In this document: positions 35,198 to 45,309 of the stretch, piece after piece | Position numbering within the stretch: position 1 is the first letter of the stretch | Layout of the letters: each line of letters begins with the position of its first letter | Assembly (NCBI GenBank): GCA_024403735.1 | Contig: JAKSRG010000016.1 | Location: 1 to 60,668, forward strand | Length of the DNA stretch: 60,668 bases | DNA from: Clostridia bacterium | GTDB taxonomy: Bacteria; Bacillota; Clostridia; Saccharofermentanales; Saccharofermentanaceae | Reading direction: 5' to 3' | Notes under the pieces: model-generated | Database searches by the model: none | What the model saw: only the letters and a program-made list of their open reading frames with translations | What the model was told of the DNA's origin: nothing | Program-made: the position numbers and the translations under genes

Positions 35198-36151
35198 ATG
35201 AGTTCAAACAGACGTGGCCTAGCAATGGGACCTACGCAGAATAAGCAAACGTTTGGAAAACACATGGGTAAGTACTGGCAGTTATATGCAATGCTTATCA
35301 TCCCAATTATCTATTACGTAGTATTTAGATATATTCCAATGTTTGGTAACATCATTGCTTTCAGAAAGTACAGAGCCGGCGGTAACATTTTTGGTGATGA
35401 GTTTGTTGGTTTTAAGTACTTCAAGCAGTTCATAGGAGATAAAACATTCTGGAGAGCATTTGCAAATACTCTTACATTGAATATCTCTTATTTGATCGTA
35501 AGATTCCCTCTCACACTTATCTTCGCACTTTTGATTAACGAAATCAGAAATGTTCACTGGAAGAAGTTCGTACAGACAGTATCTTATCTTCCACACTTTA
35601 TCTCAATCGTTATTATGTGCGGTATGATCAAGGAACTTGTTTCTACATCAGGTCCTATCAATAACTTGATTGCACAGTTCGGTGGTGAGAAGATCAGCTT
35701 CATTTCAGAAGCAAAGTGGTTCTCAACAATCTTTATTACATCTGGTGTATGGCAGAGCCTTGGTTGGGGTACAATCCTCTACCTCGCAGCAATGTCTAAC
35801 ATCAATCCTTCACTTTATGAAGCTGCAGCAGTTGATGGTGCAGGTCACTTCAAGAGAGTATGGCACATTACAATCCCATCAATTCTCCCAACAATTACAA
35901 CATTGTTGATTTTGGATATCGGTGGTCTTGTTGGTTCAGGTGGAGCATTTGAGAAGGTTTACCTCCTCTACAACCCAATGACATATGAAACAGCAGATAT
36001 CATTTCCACATACGTATTCCGTATGGGTATTGGTGGAGGTAACTTCAGTTACGCAACAGCAGTAGGTTTGTTCGAAGGTATCATCAACTTGACACTCCTC
36101 TCAATTGCTAACATAGCCTCAAAGAAATTGACAGATAGCAGTCTGTGGTAA
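35198..36151 (+). CDS. lplB: ABC importer permease, LplB family
   Basis: 317 residues, six membrane segments, with 'YWQLYAMLIIPIIYYVVFRYIPMFGNIIAFRKY' as the family N-terminus and the EAA-type coupling loop 'YEAAAVDGAGHFKRVWHITIP'. In Paenibacillus LplB/YtcP/LplA import aldouronates (methylglucuronoxylotriose); here the neighbours suggest the same. The ATG at 35198 has GAGGTGAG; the in-frame GTG at 35165 has no site. No ATPase gene is in the window, so a shared MsmK-type ATPase elsewhere is implied. Confidence 0.9.
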   Translation: MSSNRRGLAMGPTQNKQTFGKHMGKYWQLYAMLIIPIIYYVVFRYIPMFGNIIAFRKYRAGGNIFGDEFVGFKYFKQFIGDKTFWRAFANTLTLNISYLIVRFPLTLIFALLINEIRNVHWKKFVQTVSYLPHFISIVIMCGMIKELVSTSGPINNLIAQFGGEKISFISEAKWFSTIFITSGVWQSLGWGTILYLAAMSNINPSLYEAAAVDGAGHFKRVWHITIPSILPTITTLLILDIGGLVGSGGAFEKVYLLYNPMTYETADIISTYVFRMGIGGGNFSYATAVGLFEGIINLTLLSIANIASKKLTDSSLW

Positions 36152-36169
36152 GGGAAGGAGTAAGATATC

Positions 36170-37042
36170 ATGAGTATGAACACAAAACCTATGAAGGTTA
36201 AAGAAAACCTTGGATATAGAGTTTTCACTGTTTGCAATACAATTATCATGGTTTTGATTGTAATAGCTACACTCTTCCCATTCTTGTATCTTGTATCACA
36301 GTCTTTCTCTTCAGATAAGGCAATTATGGCAGGTGAGGTTGGTCTCATCCCTAAGGGCTTTAACATTGACACTTATTTGTACGTTCTTAAGGGCGAGTTC
36401 CTTAAGTATTATGGAAATACAATTATCTACACACTTGTTGGTACAGTTTCATCACTTCTTTTCTCAGCTATGCTTGCATATCCAATGTCAAAGAATGAGC
36501 TCAAGTTCAACAAGTTCCTCACACCATTTGTTATTTTCACAATGTACTTTGGTGGATCACTTATTTCTAACTACATCCTTGTAATCTCACTTCACCTTAA
36601 GGATACAATCGGTGCTTTCATTCTCCCAATGATGATTAGCACATACTATGTAATTCTTATGAAGTCATTCTTCCAGGGTCTTTCAAAGGAACTTGAAGAA
36701 GCAGGTGAGATCGATGGTTTGAGTAAGTTCGGTGTATTCTGGAGAATTGCTCTTCCACTTTCAAAGCCAATCATGGCTACAATGACACTCTTCTACGCAG
36801 TAATGTACTGGAACAACTGGTATCAGGCATTCTTGTATCTCCGTAAGGATCACTGGCCAGTAGCATACTTCCTCCAGACAATCATCAGAGGTGCAGGTGC
36901 TAACGATGCAGATGCTCAGACAGTATCAGCAAACATTAAGTCATGTGCAATGGTACTTACAGTACTTCCTATCATCTGCGTATATCCATTCATTCAGAAG
37001 TATTACGTACAGGGCATGATGCTCGGTGGTGTAAAGGAATAA
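36170..37042 (+). CDS. ytcP: ABC importer permease, YtcP family
   Basis: 290 residues with six membrane segments and the coupling motif 'ELEEAGEIDGLSKFGVFWRIALP'. It is the second permease of the importer, 18 nt after lplB, with GGAAGGAG ahead of the ATG. Codons are strongly biased to C-ending forms (AAC, ATC, TTC, CTC), unlike most of the window, which indicates high expression. Confidence 0.9.
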   Translation: MSMNTKPMKVKENLGYRVFTVCNTIIMVLIVIATLFPFLYLVSQSFSSDKAIMAGEVGLIPKGFNIDTYLYVLKGEFLKYYGNTIIYTLVGTVSSLLFSAMLAYPMSKNELKFNKFLTPFVIFTMYFGGSLISNYILVISLHLKDTIGAFILPMMISTYYVILMKSFFQGLSKELEEAGEIDGLSKFGVFWRIALPLSKPIMATMTLFYAVMYWNNWYQAFLYLRKDHWPVAYFLQTIIRGAGANDADAQTVSANIKSCAMVLTVLPIICVYPFIQKYYVQGMMLGGVKE

Positions 37043-37070
37043 TCATTTATTCCATCTAATTTCAAATGTA

Positions 37071-37085
37071 ATCGGAATTTCCGAT
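37071..37085. repeat. Short hairpin between the permease and binding-protein genes
   Basis: ATCGGAA-T-TTCCGAT, 7-bp arms. There is no T-tract; a 3'-stabilising or differential-expression hairpin for the binding-protein mRNA is plausible. Confidence 0.45.
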
Positions 37086-37110
37086 ACAGTATATAAACAA
37101 GGAGGCTATT

Positions 37111-38844
37111 ATGAAAAAGCTTAAAATCACAAGTTTGCTTCTCGTTGCTACAATGCTTGGTGCAACAGCTTGTTCATCTTCAGATGGTAACAAGGAAACA
37201 GAAGCTACTACAACAATCGCTGCTGTTATCGAAACACAGCCAACAGAAGAAGAAGTTGATTTGCCATATGAGTACGGTCTTGGCAAAACTTTCCATGCTA
37301 ACGAGCCAGTTAAGTACACAATGTACTTCAGCGATGCTAGCTGGTACCCAATGGTAGACACATGGGAGTCAGAGGGTGTTTTCAAGAAGATCGAGGAAGC
37401 AACAGGTGTTGACCTCGAGATCATCGCTTACGATAGTGGTGACTACATGAACAACGTAACTCTCGACATCAATGCTGGTGATGCTGCATACATCATTCCT
37501 AAGATTTATGATGAGTCAGCTTTCGTTGATGGTGGTGCTATTGTTCCTATTTCACAGTATGTTCAGTACATGCCAAACTATGTAGAGTTCTACAACACAT
37601 ATGAAATGCAGAAAGATCTCCTCACAATTACAAGAAGCGACGGAAACTACTACCGTTTGCCAGGTATGTGGGAAGCTCCAATGCCAGACTACTCACTCGC
37701 TTTCCGTAAGGATATCTTCGATGCAGCTGGTATTGATATCACAGCTCTTGAGAAGGATTGGACATGGGATGATCTTTGCGATATCCTCGTTCAGGTAAAG
37801 GCTTACATGGTATCTGAGGGTATGTGCTCAGAGAGCGATTACATCTGGTCAGACCTCTGGTGCGGTAACGAATCAGGTCAGGGTAACGGTGGTAACCTCC
37901 TTAAGATCATGGGTAACTCTTATGATGTTAACGCAGGTTGGGCTATCGGTGATGGTATGAGATATAGCCAGGAGAACGATAACTTCTATTTCTCACCAAC
38001 AACAGATAATTACAAGGAGTTCCTCAAGGTTGCTAACAGATTCGTTGCAGAGGGTATCCTTGATCCAGAAACATTCACACAGGATGATGCTACAGCTACA
38101 TCTAAGTTCTTCAATGGTCAGACAGTTATCATGTCTATCAACAAGGGTCAGTACGCTTCATACGTAACAAACTTGGATGAGAACCTCGGTGCTGGTAACT
38201 ACGAGCTCTACTATGCAGTAGCTCCACAGGGTTCAGTTAACTACAGTGCTGCTGGTGCTGGTCGTCTCGAGTGCGGTGTTATGATTTCTCAGAACGCTCT
38301 TGATGATCTTGGTGAGGATGGCTTCATCGAGATGCTCAGATTTGTAGACTGGCTCTGGTACTCACCAGAAGCTTACACACTCATCAAGTGGGGTGTTGAA
38401 GGTGAGACATTCCAGTACAATGCTGATGGTTCTAAGTCACTTCTCCCAGGTTTCTGCTGCGGCGGTCTTGGTTATGGTGCAACATCAGATGATGATGTAG
38501 ATATCAGACTCCAGTGGGGTTATGCTGGTGGTAACTTCTGGTATGGTCACACACTCGCTGAGGGTTCAGATGCATTTATTCCACCTGTAGCTGACTTCGT
38601 ATCACGTGTTGGTGAATACCGTGACACAGCTCCTCTTGCTCCAGGTCTTGCACCTTCTGAGGATCAGAACGAAGAGATCAACCTCATCGCTACACCACTT
38701 ATCGATAACGTAAACACATGGACACTTTCATTCGTTACAGGTAAGGCTGATATCGATGCACAGTGGGATGAGTACGTTGCTTCATGTAACGGCTTGAACG
38801 CTGAGGGATTGGCTGATATCTACGCAGAAGTTTACGGTAAGTAA
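37111..38844 (+). CDS. Extracellular solute-binding lipoprotein of the LplA type
   Basis: 577 residues with a lipoprotein signal: KKLK start, hydrophobic core and lipobox LGATAC, lipidated Cys21, then a Thr/Glu-rich linker. The mature part resembles the large (~550-residue) binding proteins paired with LplB/YtcP ('FRKDIFDAAGIDI', 'WTWDDLCDIL'), which capture oligosaccharides such as aldouronates at the membrane. Abundant aromatic residues (YYRLPGMWE, DWLWY) suit sugar stacking. GGAGG precedes the ATG and the codon use is the most biased in the window, fitting a very abundant protein. Confidence 0.92.
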   Translation: MKKLKITSLLLVATMLGATACSSSDGNKETEATTTIAAVIETQPTEEEVDLPYEYGLGKTFHANEPVKYTMYFSDASWYPMVDTWESEGVFKKIEEATGVDLEIIAYDSGDYMNNVTLDINAGDAAYIIPKIYDESAFVDGGAIVPISQYVQYMPNYVEFYNTYEMQKDLLTITRSDGNYYRLPGMWEAPMPDYSLAFRKDIFDAAGIDITALEKDWTWDDLCDILVQVKAYMVSEGMCSESDYIWSDLWCGNESGQGNGGNLLKIMGNSYDVNAGWAIGDGMRYSQENDNFYFSPTTDNYKEFLKVANRFVAEGILDPETFTQDDATATSKFFNGQTVIMSINKGQYASYVTNLDENLGAGNYELYYAVAPQGSVNYSAAGAGRLECGVMISQNALDDLGEDGFIEMLRFVDWLWYSPEAYTLIKWGVEGETFQYNADGSKSLLPGFCCGGLGYGATSDDDVDIRLQWGYAGGNFWYGHTLAEGSDAFIPPVADFVSRVGEYRDTAPLAPGLAPSEDQNEEINLIATPLIDNVNTWTLSFVTGKADIDAQWDEYVASCNGLNAEGLADIYAEVYGK

Positions 38845-38881
38845 TTACTAAGACTTTAATAATATCAATGTATATGGTTGG

Positions 38882-38910
38882 GGGGACTTCTTTACAAAGA
38901 GGTCCCCTTT
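38882..38910 (+). terminator. Terminator/attenuating hairpin after the binding protein gene
   Basis: 12-bp stem GGGGACTTCTTT (38882-38893) / 38896-38907 with one G-U pair, then only three T. The weak tail could allow readthrough into the GH115 gene. Confidence 0.7.
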
Positions 38911-38948
38911 ACTGTAAAAAAGAAATATAATTTTGTTTGGAGTATTTT

Positions 38949-41732
38949 ATGACTAAGTGTTTACTTCTTAAAAAGCATACAAGAGTTTCCATTTGTGTAA
39001 GTGGAAACGACAGAGGTATTATCCGTGTAGCCTCTAATGTTCTTTCTGACATCAATACAATCATTTCAGCTGACAGAAAAGCAGAGACAAGAGTAGTGCC
39101 AGATCTAGAGTTTGATAATGCTGCAACAAAGAACTGCTATACAGTTATCTATGCTGGTTTGGCAGAAGAAATGAATGAGACATTAGATGGACGAGAGAGA
39201 TTTAGAATTAGCTACGAACAGCTCGAAAACAAGATCAACGTTCGAATTGTTGGTAGTGATAAGCTTGGAGTAATCTACGGTCTTTATCATATTTCAAAGA
39301 TTTGTGGTGTGTCACCATGGCATTATTTTGGTGATGTTAAAACTCTTCCAAGAGATGAAGTATATGTTGACGAAACAGACCTCACATATGAATCAAAGGA
39401 GCCAAAAATTAAGCTTCGTGGTTTCTTTTTGAATGATGAATGGCCATCTCTTGGTAATTGGGTTCATTCTACATTTGGTGGTTTCAATGAGCTTTTCTAT
39501 GAGAAGGTTTTCGATTTGCTCTTAAGACTTAAGGGTAACTTCTTGTGGCCAGCAATGTGGACAGGTATCTTCAGTGATGATGGTATGGCATTCCCAACAG
39601 CGTCTGCTGAACTTGCTGATGAACTTGGTGTAACAATGGGTACATCACACCATGAGCCACTTTATAGAGCAGGTGAGGAGTTCACATATTTGATGACTGA
39701 CTCTAATGATGTTGGTTATGGTAAGGATTGGAGCTTCTACACAAACGAGCGTGGTCTTACAGAATTTTGGGATGCTTCATGCAAGCGTAACAAGGAATTC
39801 AAGTCACTCATCACTATCGGTATTCGTGGTGAAAGAGATAGTATGATCCTCGGCGAAGATGCAACAATGAAGGATAATATTGATCTTCTTAAGAAGACAA
39901 TTCTTGCACAGAAGAAGATCTTGAAGGATAACGGCCTTGAGGATGCCCCTAAGGTTCTTGCTCTTTATAAGGAAGTAGAAGATTATTTCTACGGTGATAA
40001 GGATGCTGAAGGTCTTATCGAATGGGATGAACTTGACGATACAATGCTTTTGTTGTCAGATGATAACTTTGCAAATCTTCGTACTGTTCCTAATGAGAAG
40101 CTTTTTGGCCGTAAGGCTGGCTTTGGTATTTACTATCACTTTGACTATCACGGTGATCCAATCTCTTATGAGTGGGTTAACTCAACTCCTATTACTAAGG
40201 CTTGGGAGCAGCTCACAACAGCTTATGACAATGGTATTCAGGAACTCTGGATTGTTAATGTAGGTGACTTAAGACCTGTTGAGCTTCCTTTGAGCTATTT
40301 CTTGGCGCTTGCTGATGATTACGATTACTGGTGTCAGGCTAATAAGACAGAGGAGTTCTTGAACAACTGGACTAAGGAACAGTTCGGTAGATTTGTTGCT
40401 GAAGATAAGCTTCCTCAGATTTCTTCTATCCTTAATGGTTATACAAGACTTAATGGTGATATTCGTCCTGAGGCAACTCATCCAGATTCTCTCTCATTTG
40501 TTGAGGGTAATGAGTCAATGAAGATGCTCAAAAGATGTGATGAACTTGATAGTCTTGTTGAAGATGTTAAGCCATCTATTCCAGCTGAAGCAGCTGATTC
40601 ATTCTATGGTTTCGTTGAGTTCCCAACACTTGGTTCAACTAACCTTAAGAGAATGATGCTTTATAAGGGTATGTATGATGTTATCGCTTCATATGGCGCT
40701 TCATATGCTAATGTACTCGTTGATAAGATTAATGAGACAATCGCTAATGATATTGAGCTTGTACGCAAGTACAATGAAGATATGAGTAACGGTAAGTGGA
40801 TGCATATGATGTCATCTAAGCATGTTGACTTCAAGCACTGGAATGATGAAGATTCTGAGTATCCAAAGGTAGAGAAGAAGGAATATCCATCTAGCGGTAG
40901 GCTTCTTGTATGTGTAGATCGTAAGACACCTAACTCTACAAATGAACTTCCAGTTATTACAAACTTAGAGAAGCAGACAGTTGATATTTGGGTTATGTCT
41001 ACAGGTAATGATGCTATTAATTCAACTGTTGAAGCAGAAGATGGTGTTATTACATCTGTATCTAAGCTTGCTGACTGCTGTGAGATTATTAGCGTATCAG
41101 TTGATTTTGCTAAGGTGAATGCCAATAAGGATCTTAAGCTTACTATTAAGGCATTGGGTGAGAATGTAGCTCTTACTGTTCCTGCAAAAGTATTCGATGT
41201 GTCAGATATAGATGCTGGTACATATGTTGAGACTTGTGGTGTAGTATCAATGCTCTCAGATTCATATGTAGCTTCTACAGGTGATTATATTAGAATTGAT
41301 AACTATGGTAAGACAGGTGTATCTATGAAGTCATATCCACTTCGTGCATCATATGAGGCAGATAAGGCTCCATCACTTACATATAAGGTATTCATTAATA
41401 ACGAGGGTTCATATGTGATTAACTGTAGAATTGCTCCTACAAATAATCCATATAAGAATACTGGTCTTAACGTTGGTATTTGTATAGATGGCGATGTATC
41501 TGTTATTGATTCTCTTCCTGAAGGATACATGGCTGGATATGGTACAGATAAGACATGGTGTAAGGGTGTTCTCATTAATGAGCGTAAGGTAACTAAGAAG
41601 GTTAACCTCACTAAGGGCTTGCATGAGATTAAATTCCTTGCTATCGATTCTGGTGTTGTCCTCCAGAAGATTGAGATTTCAAAGGAAGAAGCAGGTAACT
41701 TCTTCGGATTTGATAAGACATACGTTAAGTAA
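38949..41732 (+). CDS. GH115 alpha-glucuronidase, intracellular
   Basis: 927 residues. The family block 'LRGFFLNDEWPSLGNW' near residue 157 followed by 'FGGFNELFYEKVFDLLLR' and 'NFLWPAMWTGIF' is characteristic of GH115, which removes (4-O-methyl)glucuronic acid from xylan, including internal positions. No signal peptide is present, so it works on imported oligosaccharides, in the role GH67 AguA plays elsewhere. The C-terminal ~300 residues are beta-rich and would form the accessory domains of the family. TTGGAG precedes the ATG at 38949. Its product feeds UxaC. Confidence 0.93.
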   Translation: MTKCLLLKKHTRVSICVSGNDRGIIRVASNVLSDINTIISADRKAETRVVPDLEFDNAATKNCYTVIYAGLAEEMNETLDGRERFRISYEQLENKINVRIVGSDKLGVIYGLYHISKICGVSPWHYFGDVKTLPRDEVYVDETDLTYESKEPKIKLRGFFLNDEWPSLGNWVHSTFGGFNELFYEKVFDLLLRLKGNFLWPAMWTGIFSDDGMAFPTASAELADELGVTMGTSHHEPLYRAGEEFTYLMTDSNDVGYGKDWSFYTNERGLTEFWDASCKRNKEFKSLITIGIRGERDSMILGEDATMKDNIDLLKKTILAQKKILKDNGLEDAPKVLALYKEVEDYFYGDKDAEGLIEWDELDDTMLLLSDDNFANLRTVPNEKLFGRKAGFGIYYHFDYHGDPISYEWVNSTPITKAWEQLTTAYDNGIQELWIVNVGDLRPVELPLSYFLALADDYDYWCQANKTEEFLNNWTKEQFGRFVAEDKLPQISSILNGYTRLNGDIRPEATHPDSLSFVEGNESMKMLKRCDELDSLVEDVKPSIPAEAADSFYGFVEFPTLGSTNLKRMMLYKGMYDVIASYGASYANVLVDKINETIANDIELVRKYNEDMSNGKWMHMMSSKHVDFKHWNDEDSEYPKVEKKEYPSSGRLLVCVDRKTPNSTNELPVITNLEKQTVDIWVMSTGNDAINSTVEAEDGVITSVSKLADCCEIISVSVDFAKVNANKDLKLTIKALGENVALTVPAKVFDVSDIDAGTYVETCGVVSMLSDSYVASTGDYIRIDNYGKTGVSMKSYPLRASYEADKAPSLTYKVFINNEGSYVINCRIAPTNNPYKNTGLNVGICIDGDVSVIDSLPEGYMAGYGTDKTWCKGVLINERKVTKKVNLTKGLHEIKFLAIDSGVVLQKIEISKEEAGNFFGFDKTYVK

Positions 41733-41753
41733 TATAAGTTGATATCTATGTTT

Positions 41754-41793
41754 AAAACCGTCATTTCTAGTTTAAGAAATGGCGGTTTTCTTT
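41754..41793 (+). terminator. Terminator of the GH115 gene
   Basis: 15-bp stem with one G-U pair (41754-41768 / 41775-41789), 6-nt loop, and a T-rich tail. Confidence 0.9.
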
Positions 41794-41877
41794 TGCAATA
41801 AAGTACTTGTATTATTTAATCTGATATTGTAATATTAACATATTGATAATAACAGAATGTGCAATAGGAGATAATAT

Positions 41878-43074
41878 ATGAAGAAAATCGTCGCAAAAGT
41901 ATTGATTATGGCTGAATTACTATCTGTATTCGCACTTGCTGCGTGCTCTCCTGTTCCAAAGTATTATAGTAAGAGTGAAGTTCTTGAATATATGGATGAG
42001 ATTTGTCCATCCGAGAAATATGAGTACACGATTACTAAAGGGAGAGATGTTGATGGCGTGAAGCAAATCATTTACGAGTGTTCTTCGAAGGAAAGAGATT
42101 TAGATTTTGAGGTAATCTCTGGTTCTGAAGAAAACACTTTTGATGGAGGATCAATTCCATTTACATGGCATCCATGTATTAAAGATACATATCTCTATAA
42201 CATTAGAAAGTATTATGTTGATGATTATGAAGATATTTTCGATGAATATAAAGATGAAGCAGGGATGTATTTTAACCGCAGTACTTCTAATTATGAGTAT
42301 TTGCCATGTGTTACTTTTCGTATTGATGATTATGAAGAAATTGAGATTGTTGCATCTTTTTGTGCTGAGCTTAGTAAGGTTTATTCGGCTGAGCATGAAT
42401 ATAATTCTTGGGATTGGATGGATATGAATCCTTTGTTTGAGATTAGAGTTTTCTCGAATAATGCAACGGATTATTCAGCTTTGGCAATTATTGGAATCAA
42501 TGGTGCTGATGACTATGATGATTACTATAAGTTAATGTCAAATAATTATATTCAGCAAGTTTATGATGGTTCAATCGAGGATGATACTATAACTGATTTC
42601 ACAGGTTTTCATAAAACAAAGTTGCAGGTTTATGTTGATGGTGATATCCCTGAAAAGGAAGATTTTAATTTTACAAATGTTAACCCTTATGAGCCAGAAC
42701 AGTTTGTGGCCAAGTATGATTATGAGACAGATGAGTACTATTTACCAATAACACTTACTGTTAGTAAGACATGTAGCCCAAATCTAATTGAGTTCTATGT
42801 AGATAAAGCTGATGGCACAATTATTAAGAGCACTAGTAGGTATACGAAGTTTGAGATTGGCTCGAAAACATACGTGTTTGATCTAGATTTAGATGGGAAT
42901 AATATTGAAGATTTCGATATTAAAAAGAATGGCAAAAAATATAAGGTTGAAATGCTTGATAAGACTTATGAAGGTCAGTATGTATTCTGGTTCTCAGTTG
43001 AGGATATGGCTGATATGTTTGATTTTGATTATGAGATTGATGAGAAAGCATCAAAGATTAATATAAACTTCTAA
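41878..43074 (+). CDS. Lipoprotein with a copper-amine-oxidase-N-like C-terminal domain, function unknown
   Basis: 398 residues. Signal peptide with lipobox FALAAC and lipidated Cys23. The body is acidic and rich in Asp, Glu and Tyr. The final segment 'VFWFSVEDMADMFDFDYEIDEKASKI' resembles the stalk/CAO-N repeat ('Y.PLRD.AE.LG') found in many surface proteins of Clostridia; this is a tentative match. It is a single gene bounded by terminators, between the GH115 gene and another small unit, and is not obviously part of uronate metabolism. Confidence 0.72.
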   Translation: MKKIVAKVLIMAELLSVFALAACSPVPKYYSKSEVLEYMDEICPSEKYEYTITKGRDVDGVKQIIYECSSKERDLDFEVISGSEENTFDGGSIPFTWHPCIKDTYLYNIRKYYVDDYEDIFDEYKDEAGMYFNRSTSNYEYLPCVTFRIDDYEEIEIVASFCAELSKVYSAEHEYNSWDWMDMNPLFEIRVFSNNATDYSALAIIGINGADDYDDYYKLMSNNYIQQVYDGSIEDDTITDFTGFHKTKLQVYVDGDIPEKEDFNFTNVNPYEPEQFVAKYDYETDEYYLPITLTVSKTCSPNLIEFYVDKADGTIIKSTSRYTKFEIGSKTYVFDLDLDGNNIEDFDIKKNGKKYKVEMLDKTYEGQYVFWFSVEDMADMFDFDYEIDEKASKININF

Positions 43075-43120
43075 ATGTACATATATTGGTATAAGTATAG
43101 CAAAATCACGATATTTTCAA

Positions 43121-43152
43121 GCCGTTATTTCTGCGAAGAAATGGCGGTTTTT
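43121..43152 (+). terminator. Terminator of the lipoprotein gene
   Basis: 11-bp stem (43122-43132 / 43137-43147) with two G-U pairs, loop GCGA, T5. The 3' arm shares AGAAATGGCGGTTTT with the GH115 terminator 1.3 kb upstream. Confidence 0.82.
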
Positions 43153-43344
43153 ACGTTTGGGTGTATCTCGATAAGACAAAAAACTTTCATTATTCTATTT
43201 TTGAGTAAATAGAGTAAGTTATTTTATCTTTTGAATGTTTACTGGTATTCAAAATTTGTATATAGTTGTTTCTGAAGATAAGAATGTTTCATTCGATATG
43301 AAGATTGTACATTCAATTTGTTATGAGATTTCTAGGAGGTTTTT

Positions 43345-43761
43345 ATGAGTACAAAATATAAGATGACAATGGTTCTTTCCATTATCGGTGCTTATGTATT
43401 GAAGTTTATTGTTCAGGGTATTGTTTATGATTTGAATGGAGAAGGCATATTCTTCTCAAATGTTTCAGTTCAGCTATTAATGGATATTATGCTAGCAACA
43501 ATTTTCCCATCTATTGTTTTAATAGTAGCTGTCTTGGTAAGAAATCTTACAGCTTCTAGAATAATAGCAATTATAAATATTCCATTTACTATTTTGATCT
43601 TGGTTATTGATGCTTTTTACTATTCAATAGTTGCAATGGCAGATATAATTACTAATGTTGGCTATCTTGTAAATGTCGTTGTTTTAGCGCTCACAATTGT
43701 TCATGTTGTAATGGTAGGTAAAGAGCGTAAAGCAGTTAATTCTGGTGAATGGACTTTCTAA
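43345..43761 (+). CDS. Four-TM membrane protein, function unknown
   Basis: 138 residues with four predicted membrane segments and a short basic C-terminus (KERKAVNSGEWTF). AGGAGG lies 6 nt before the ATG. No family recognised. The 192 bp upstream, after the lipoprotein terminator, hold no gene; a bidirectional terminator follows. Confidence 0.7.
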   Translation: MSTKYKMTMVLSIIGAYVLKFIVQGIVYDLNGEGIFFSNVSVQLLMDIMLATIFPSIVLIVAVLVRNLTASRIIAIINIPFTILILVIDAFYYSIVAMADIITNVGYLVNVVVLALTIVHVVMVGKERKAVNSGEWTF

Positions 43762-43788
43762 TTAGATATTACAAAATATAAGCAAAAT

Positions 43789-43835
43789 AAAAGATGCTGC
43801 CTTGGATGAGTAATCATTCTAGGACAGCATCTTTT
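43789..43835. terminator. Bidirectional terminator between the membrane protein and uxaC
   Basis: Stem AAAAGATGCTG(C)CT / AG(GA)CAGCATCTTTT with a long loop, A-rich on one side and T-rich on the other, so it can serve both convergent genes. Confidence 0.82.
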
Positions 43836-43850
43836 TAATGAAGAAGTGTA

Positions 43851-45251
43851 TCAGAATAATGCTTTCGCATTTTTATAACAAATAGATTCAACAATATCTT
43901 TGAGAATATCTTCGTCGTAAGGGAAGTAGCCCTTTTCAATCTGCTCACCAAGCAAGTTACAAAGAATTCGTCTGAAGTATTCGTGTCTTGTATAAGATAA
44001 GAAGCTTCTTGAGTCTGTGAGCATTCCTACAAAACCAGGGAAGTAACTCTGAGTAGCAAGTGACTTCATCTGATTAACCATTCCATCGAGATTATCATTG
44101 AACCACCAAGCTGAACCATGCTGAACTCTTACGGCCTTATCGCCACACTGGAAACAACCGATGAGTGTATCGATAACTGTATTATCATTTGGATTAAGGC
44201 TATAGAGAATTGTTCTTGGAAGACTATCTGTCTCAGATAGTTTACTAAGAGTTCTGCTTAGTGGAGTAACGAAGTCGTAAGCACCTGAAATAGAATCACA
44301 TCCACAGTTAACGCCCATTGTATCGAAACGCTTCTTGTTAACGTCTCTAATACATCCGAAATGGTACTGCATTGTCCAGTCGAGTTCGTTGTATCTAGTA
44401 GCACAGTGTACGAGGATATATGCCTTGAACTTAGATAGTTCCTCAAATGAGAGTTCATTTTCTAAGCCTTTCTCGAAAATAACTGCTACTTCATCCTTTG
44501 TAGCATCCTCATAAAGAAGCTTCTCAAATCCGTGATCGGCAATCTTACATCCTACGGAGTTAAAGTAATCAATTCTAGCATCAACTGCTTTAATAAGATT
44601 ATCTAATGTCTTAATCTCAAAACCGCATACAGCTGAGAGCTTAGCGATATATTCCTTGTAGTCTTTCTTCTCAATATCAAGGATCTTGTCAGGTCTAAAA
44701 GAAGGGAGTACTACTGGCTTAAAGCTATCATCTGAAGCAATCAACTTATGCCATTCGAGTGAGTCGATAGGATCATCAGTTGTGCAGAGAAGTTCAACAT
44801 TTGAGTTAGTAATAAGAGCTCTTGAAGTGAACTTTTCTGGATACTCAGTCATAAGGGCTGTTGTCTTATTCCAGATATCCTCAGCGTTCTTCTCTGTAAG
44901 TGGTTCATAAATACCAAAGTATCTAGCAAGTTCAAGACAGTTCCAGTGGTAGAGAGGACTACCAAATGCCTTACCAATAACTTTAGCCCATGCCATGAAC
45001 TTCTCCTTAGGAGTAGCAGAACCAGTAATATACTTCTCATCGATACCAGCTGCACGCATTAATCTCCACTTGTAGTGATCACCAGCGAACCAGATATCGC
45101 TGATATTTGTGAACTGAACATTCTTAGCAATCTCTTCTGGAATAATGTGACAGTGGTAGTCGATAATTGGGAGATCTTTAGCGAATGAATTATAGAGCTT
45201 TTTAGCTGTTTCGTTCTGGAGAACGAAGTCATCATTTATAAAAGGACACAT
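43851..45251 (-). CDS. uxaC: Glucuronate isomerase (UxaC)
   Basis: 466 residues of the amidohydrolase-fold uronate isomerase family: metal ligands in 'IIDYHCHIIPEEIAKN' (HCH near residues 33-35), 'GDHYKWRLMRAAGI', and 'DSRSFLSYTRHEYFRRILCN' near the C-terminus. It converts D-glucuronate to D-fructuronate (and galacturonate to tagaturonate), the first intracellular step after GH115. It is divergent from kdgA with the shared operator between them. GGAG lies upstream of the ATG. Confidence 0.95.
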   Translation of the reverse strand: MCPFINDDFVLQNETAKKLYNSFAKDLPIIDYHCHIIPEEIAKNVQFTNISDIWFAGDHYKWRLMRAAGIDEKYITGSATPKEKFMAWAKVIGKAFGSPLYHWNCLELARYFGIYEPLTEKNAEDIWNKTTALMTEYPEKFTSRALITNSNVELLCTTDDPIDSLEWHKLIASDDSFKPVVLPSFRPDKILDIEKKDYKEYIAKLSAVCGFEIKTLDNLIKAVDARIDYFNSVGCKIADHGFEKLLYEDATKDEVAVIFEKGLENELSFEELSKFKAYILVHCATRYNELDWTMQYHFGCIRDVNKKRFDTMGVNCGCDSISGAYDFVTPLSRTLSKLSETDSLPRTILYSLNPNDNTVIDTLIGCFQCGDKAVRVQHGSAWWFNDNLDGMVNQMKSLATQSYFPGFVGMLTDSRSFLSYTRHEYFRRILCNLLGEQIEKGYFPYDEDILKDIVESICYKNAKALF

Positions 45252-45309
45252 TGTAGTTTTCTCCTTAAATTCTTATATCATATATATAATAAGATAACGT
45301 AATTTTGTA

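Noticed and set aside
37043..37110. Riboswitch ahead of the binding-protein gene
   Set aside because: Only a 7-bp hairpin is present in 68 bp, with no conserved riboswitch elements.
41754..43152. Similar hairpins at 41754 and 43121 as ends of a mobile element
   Set aside because: Both are well-formed terminators directly after genes; the shared AGAAATGGCGGTTTT is in the same orientation and no transposase lies between.
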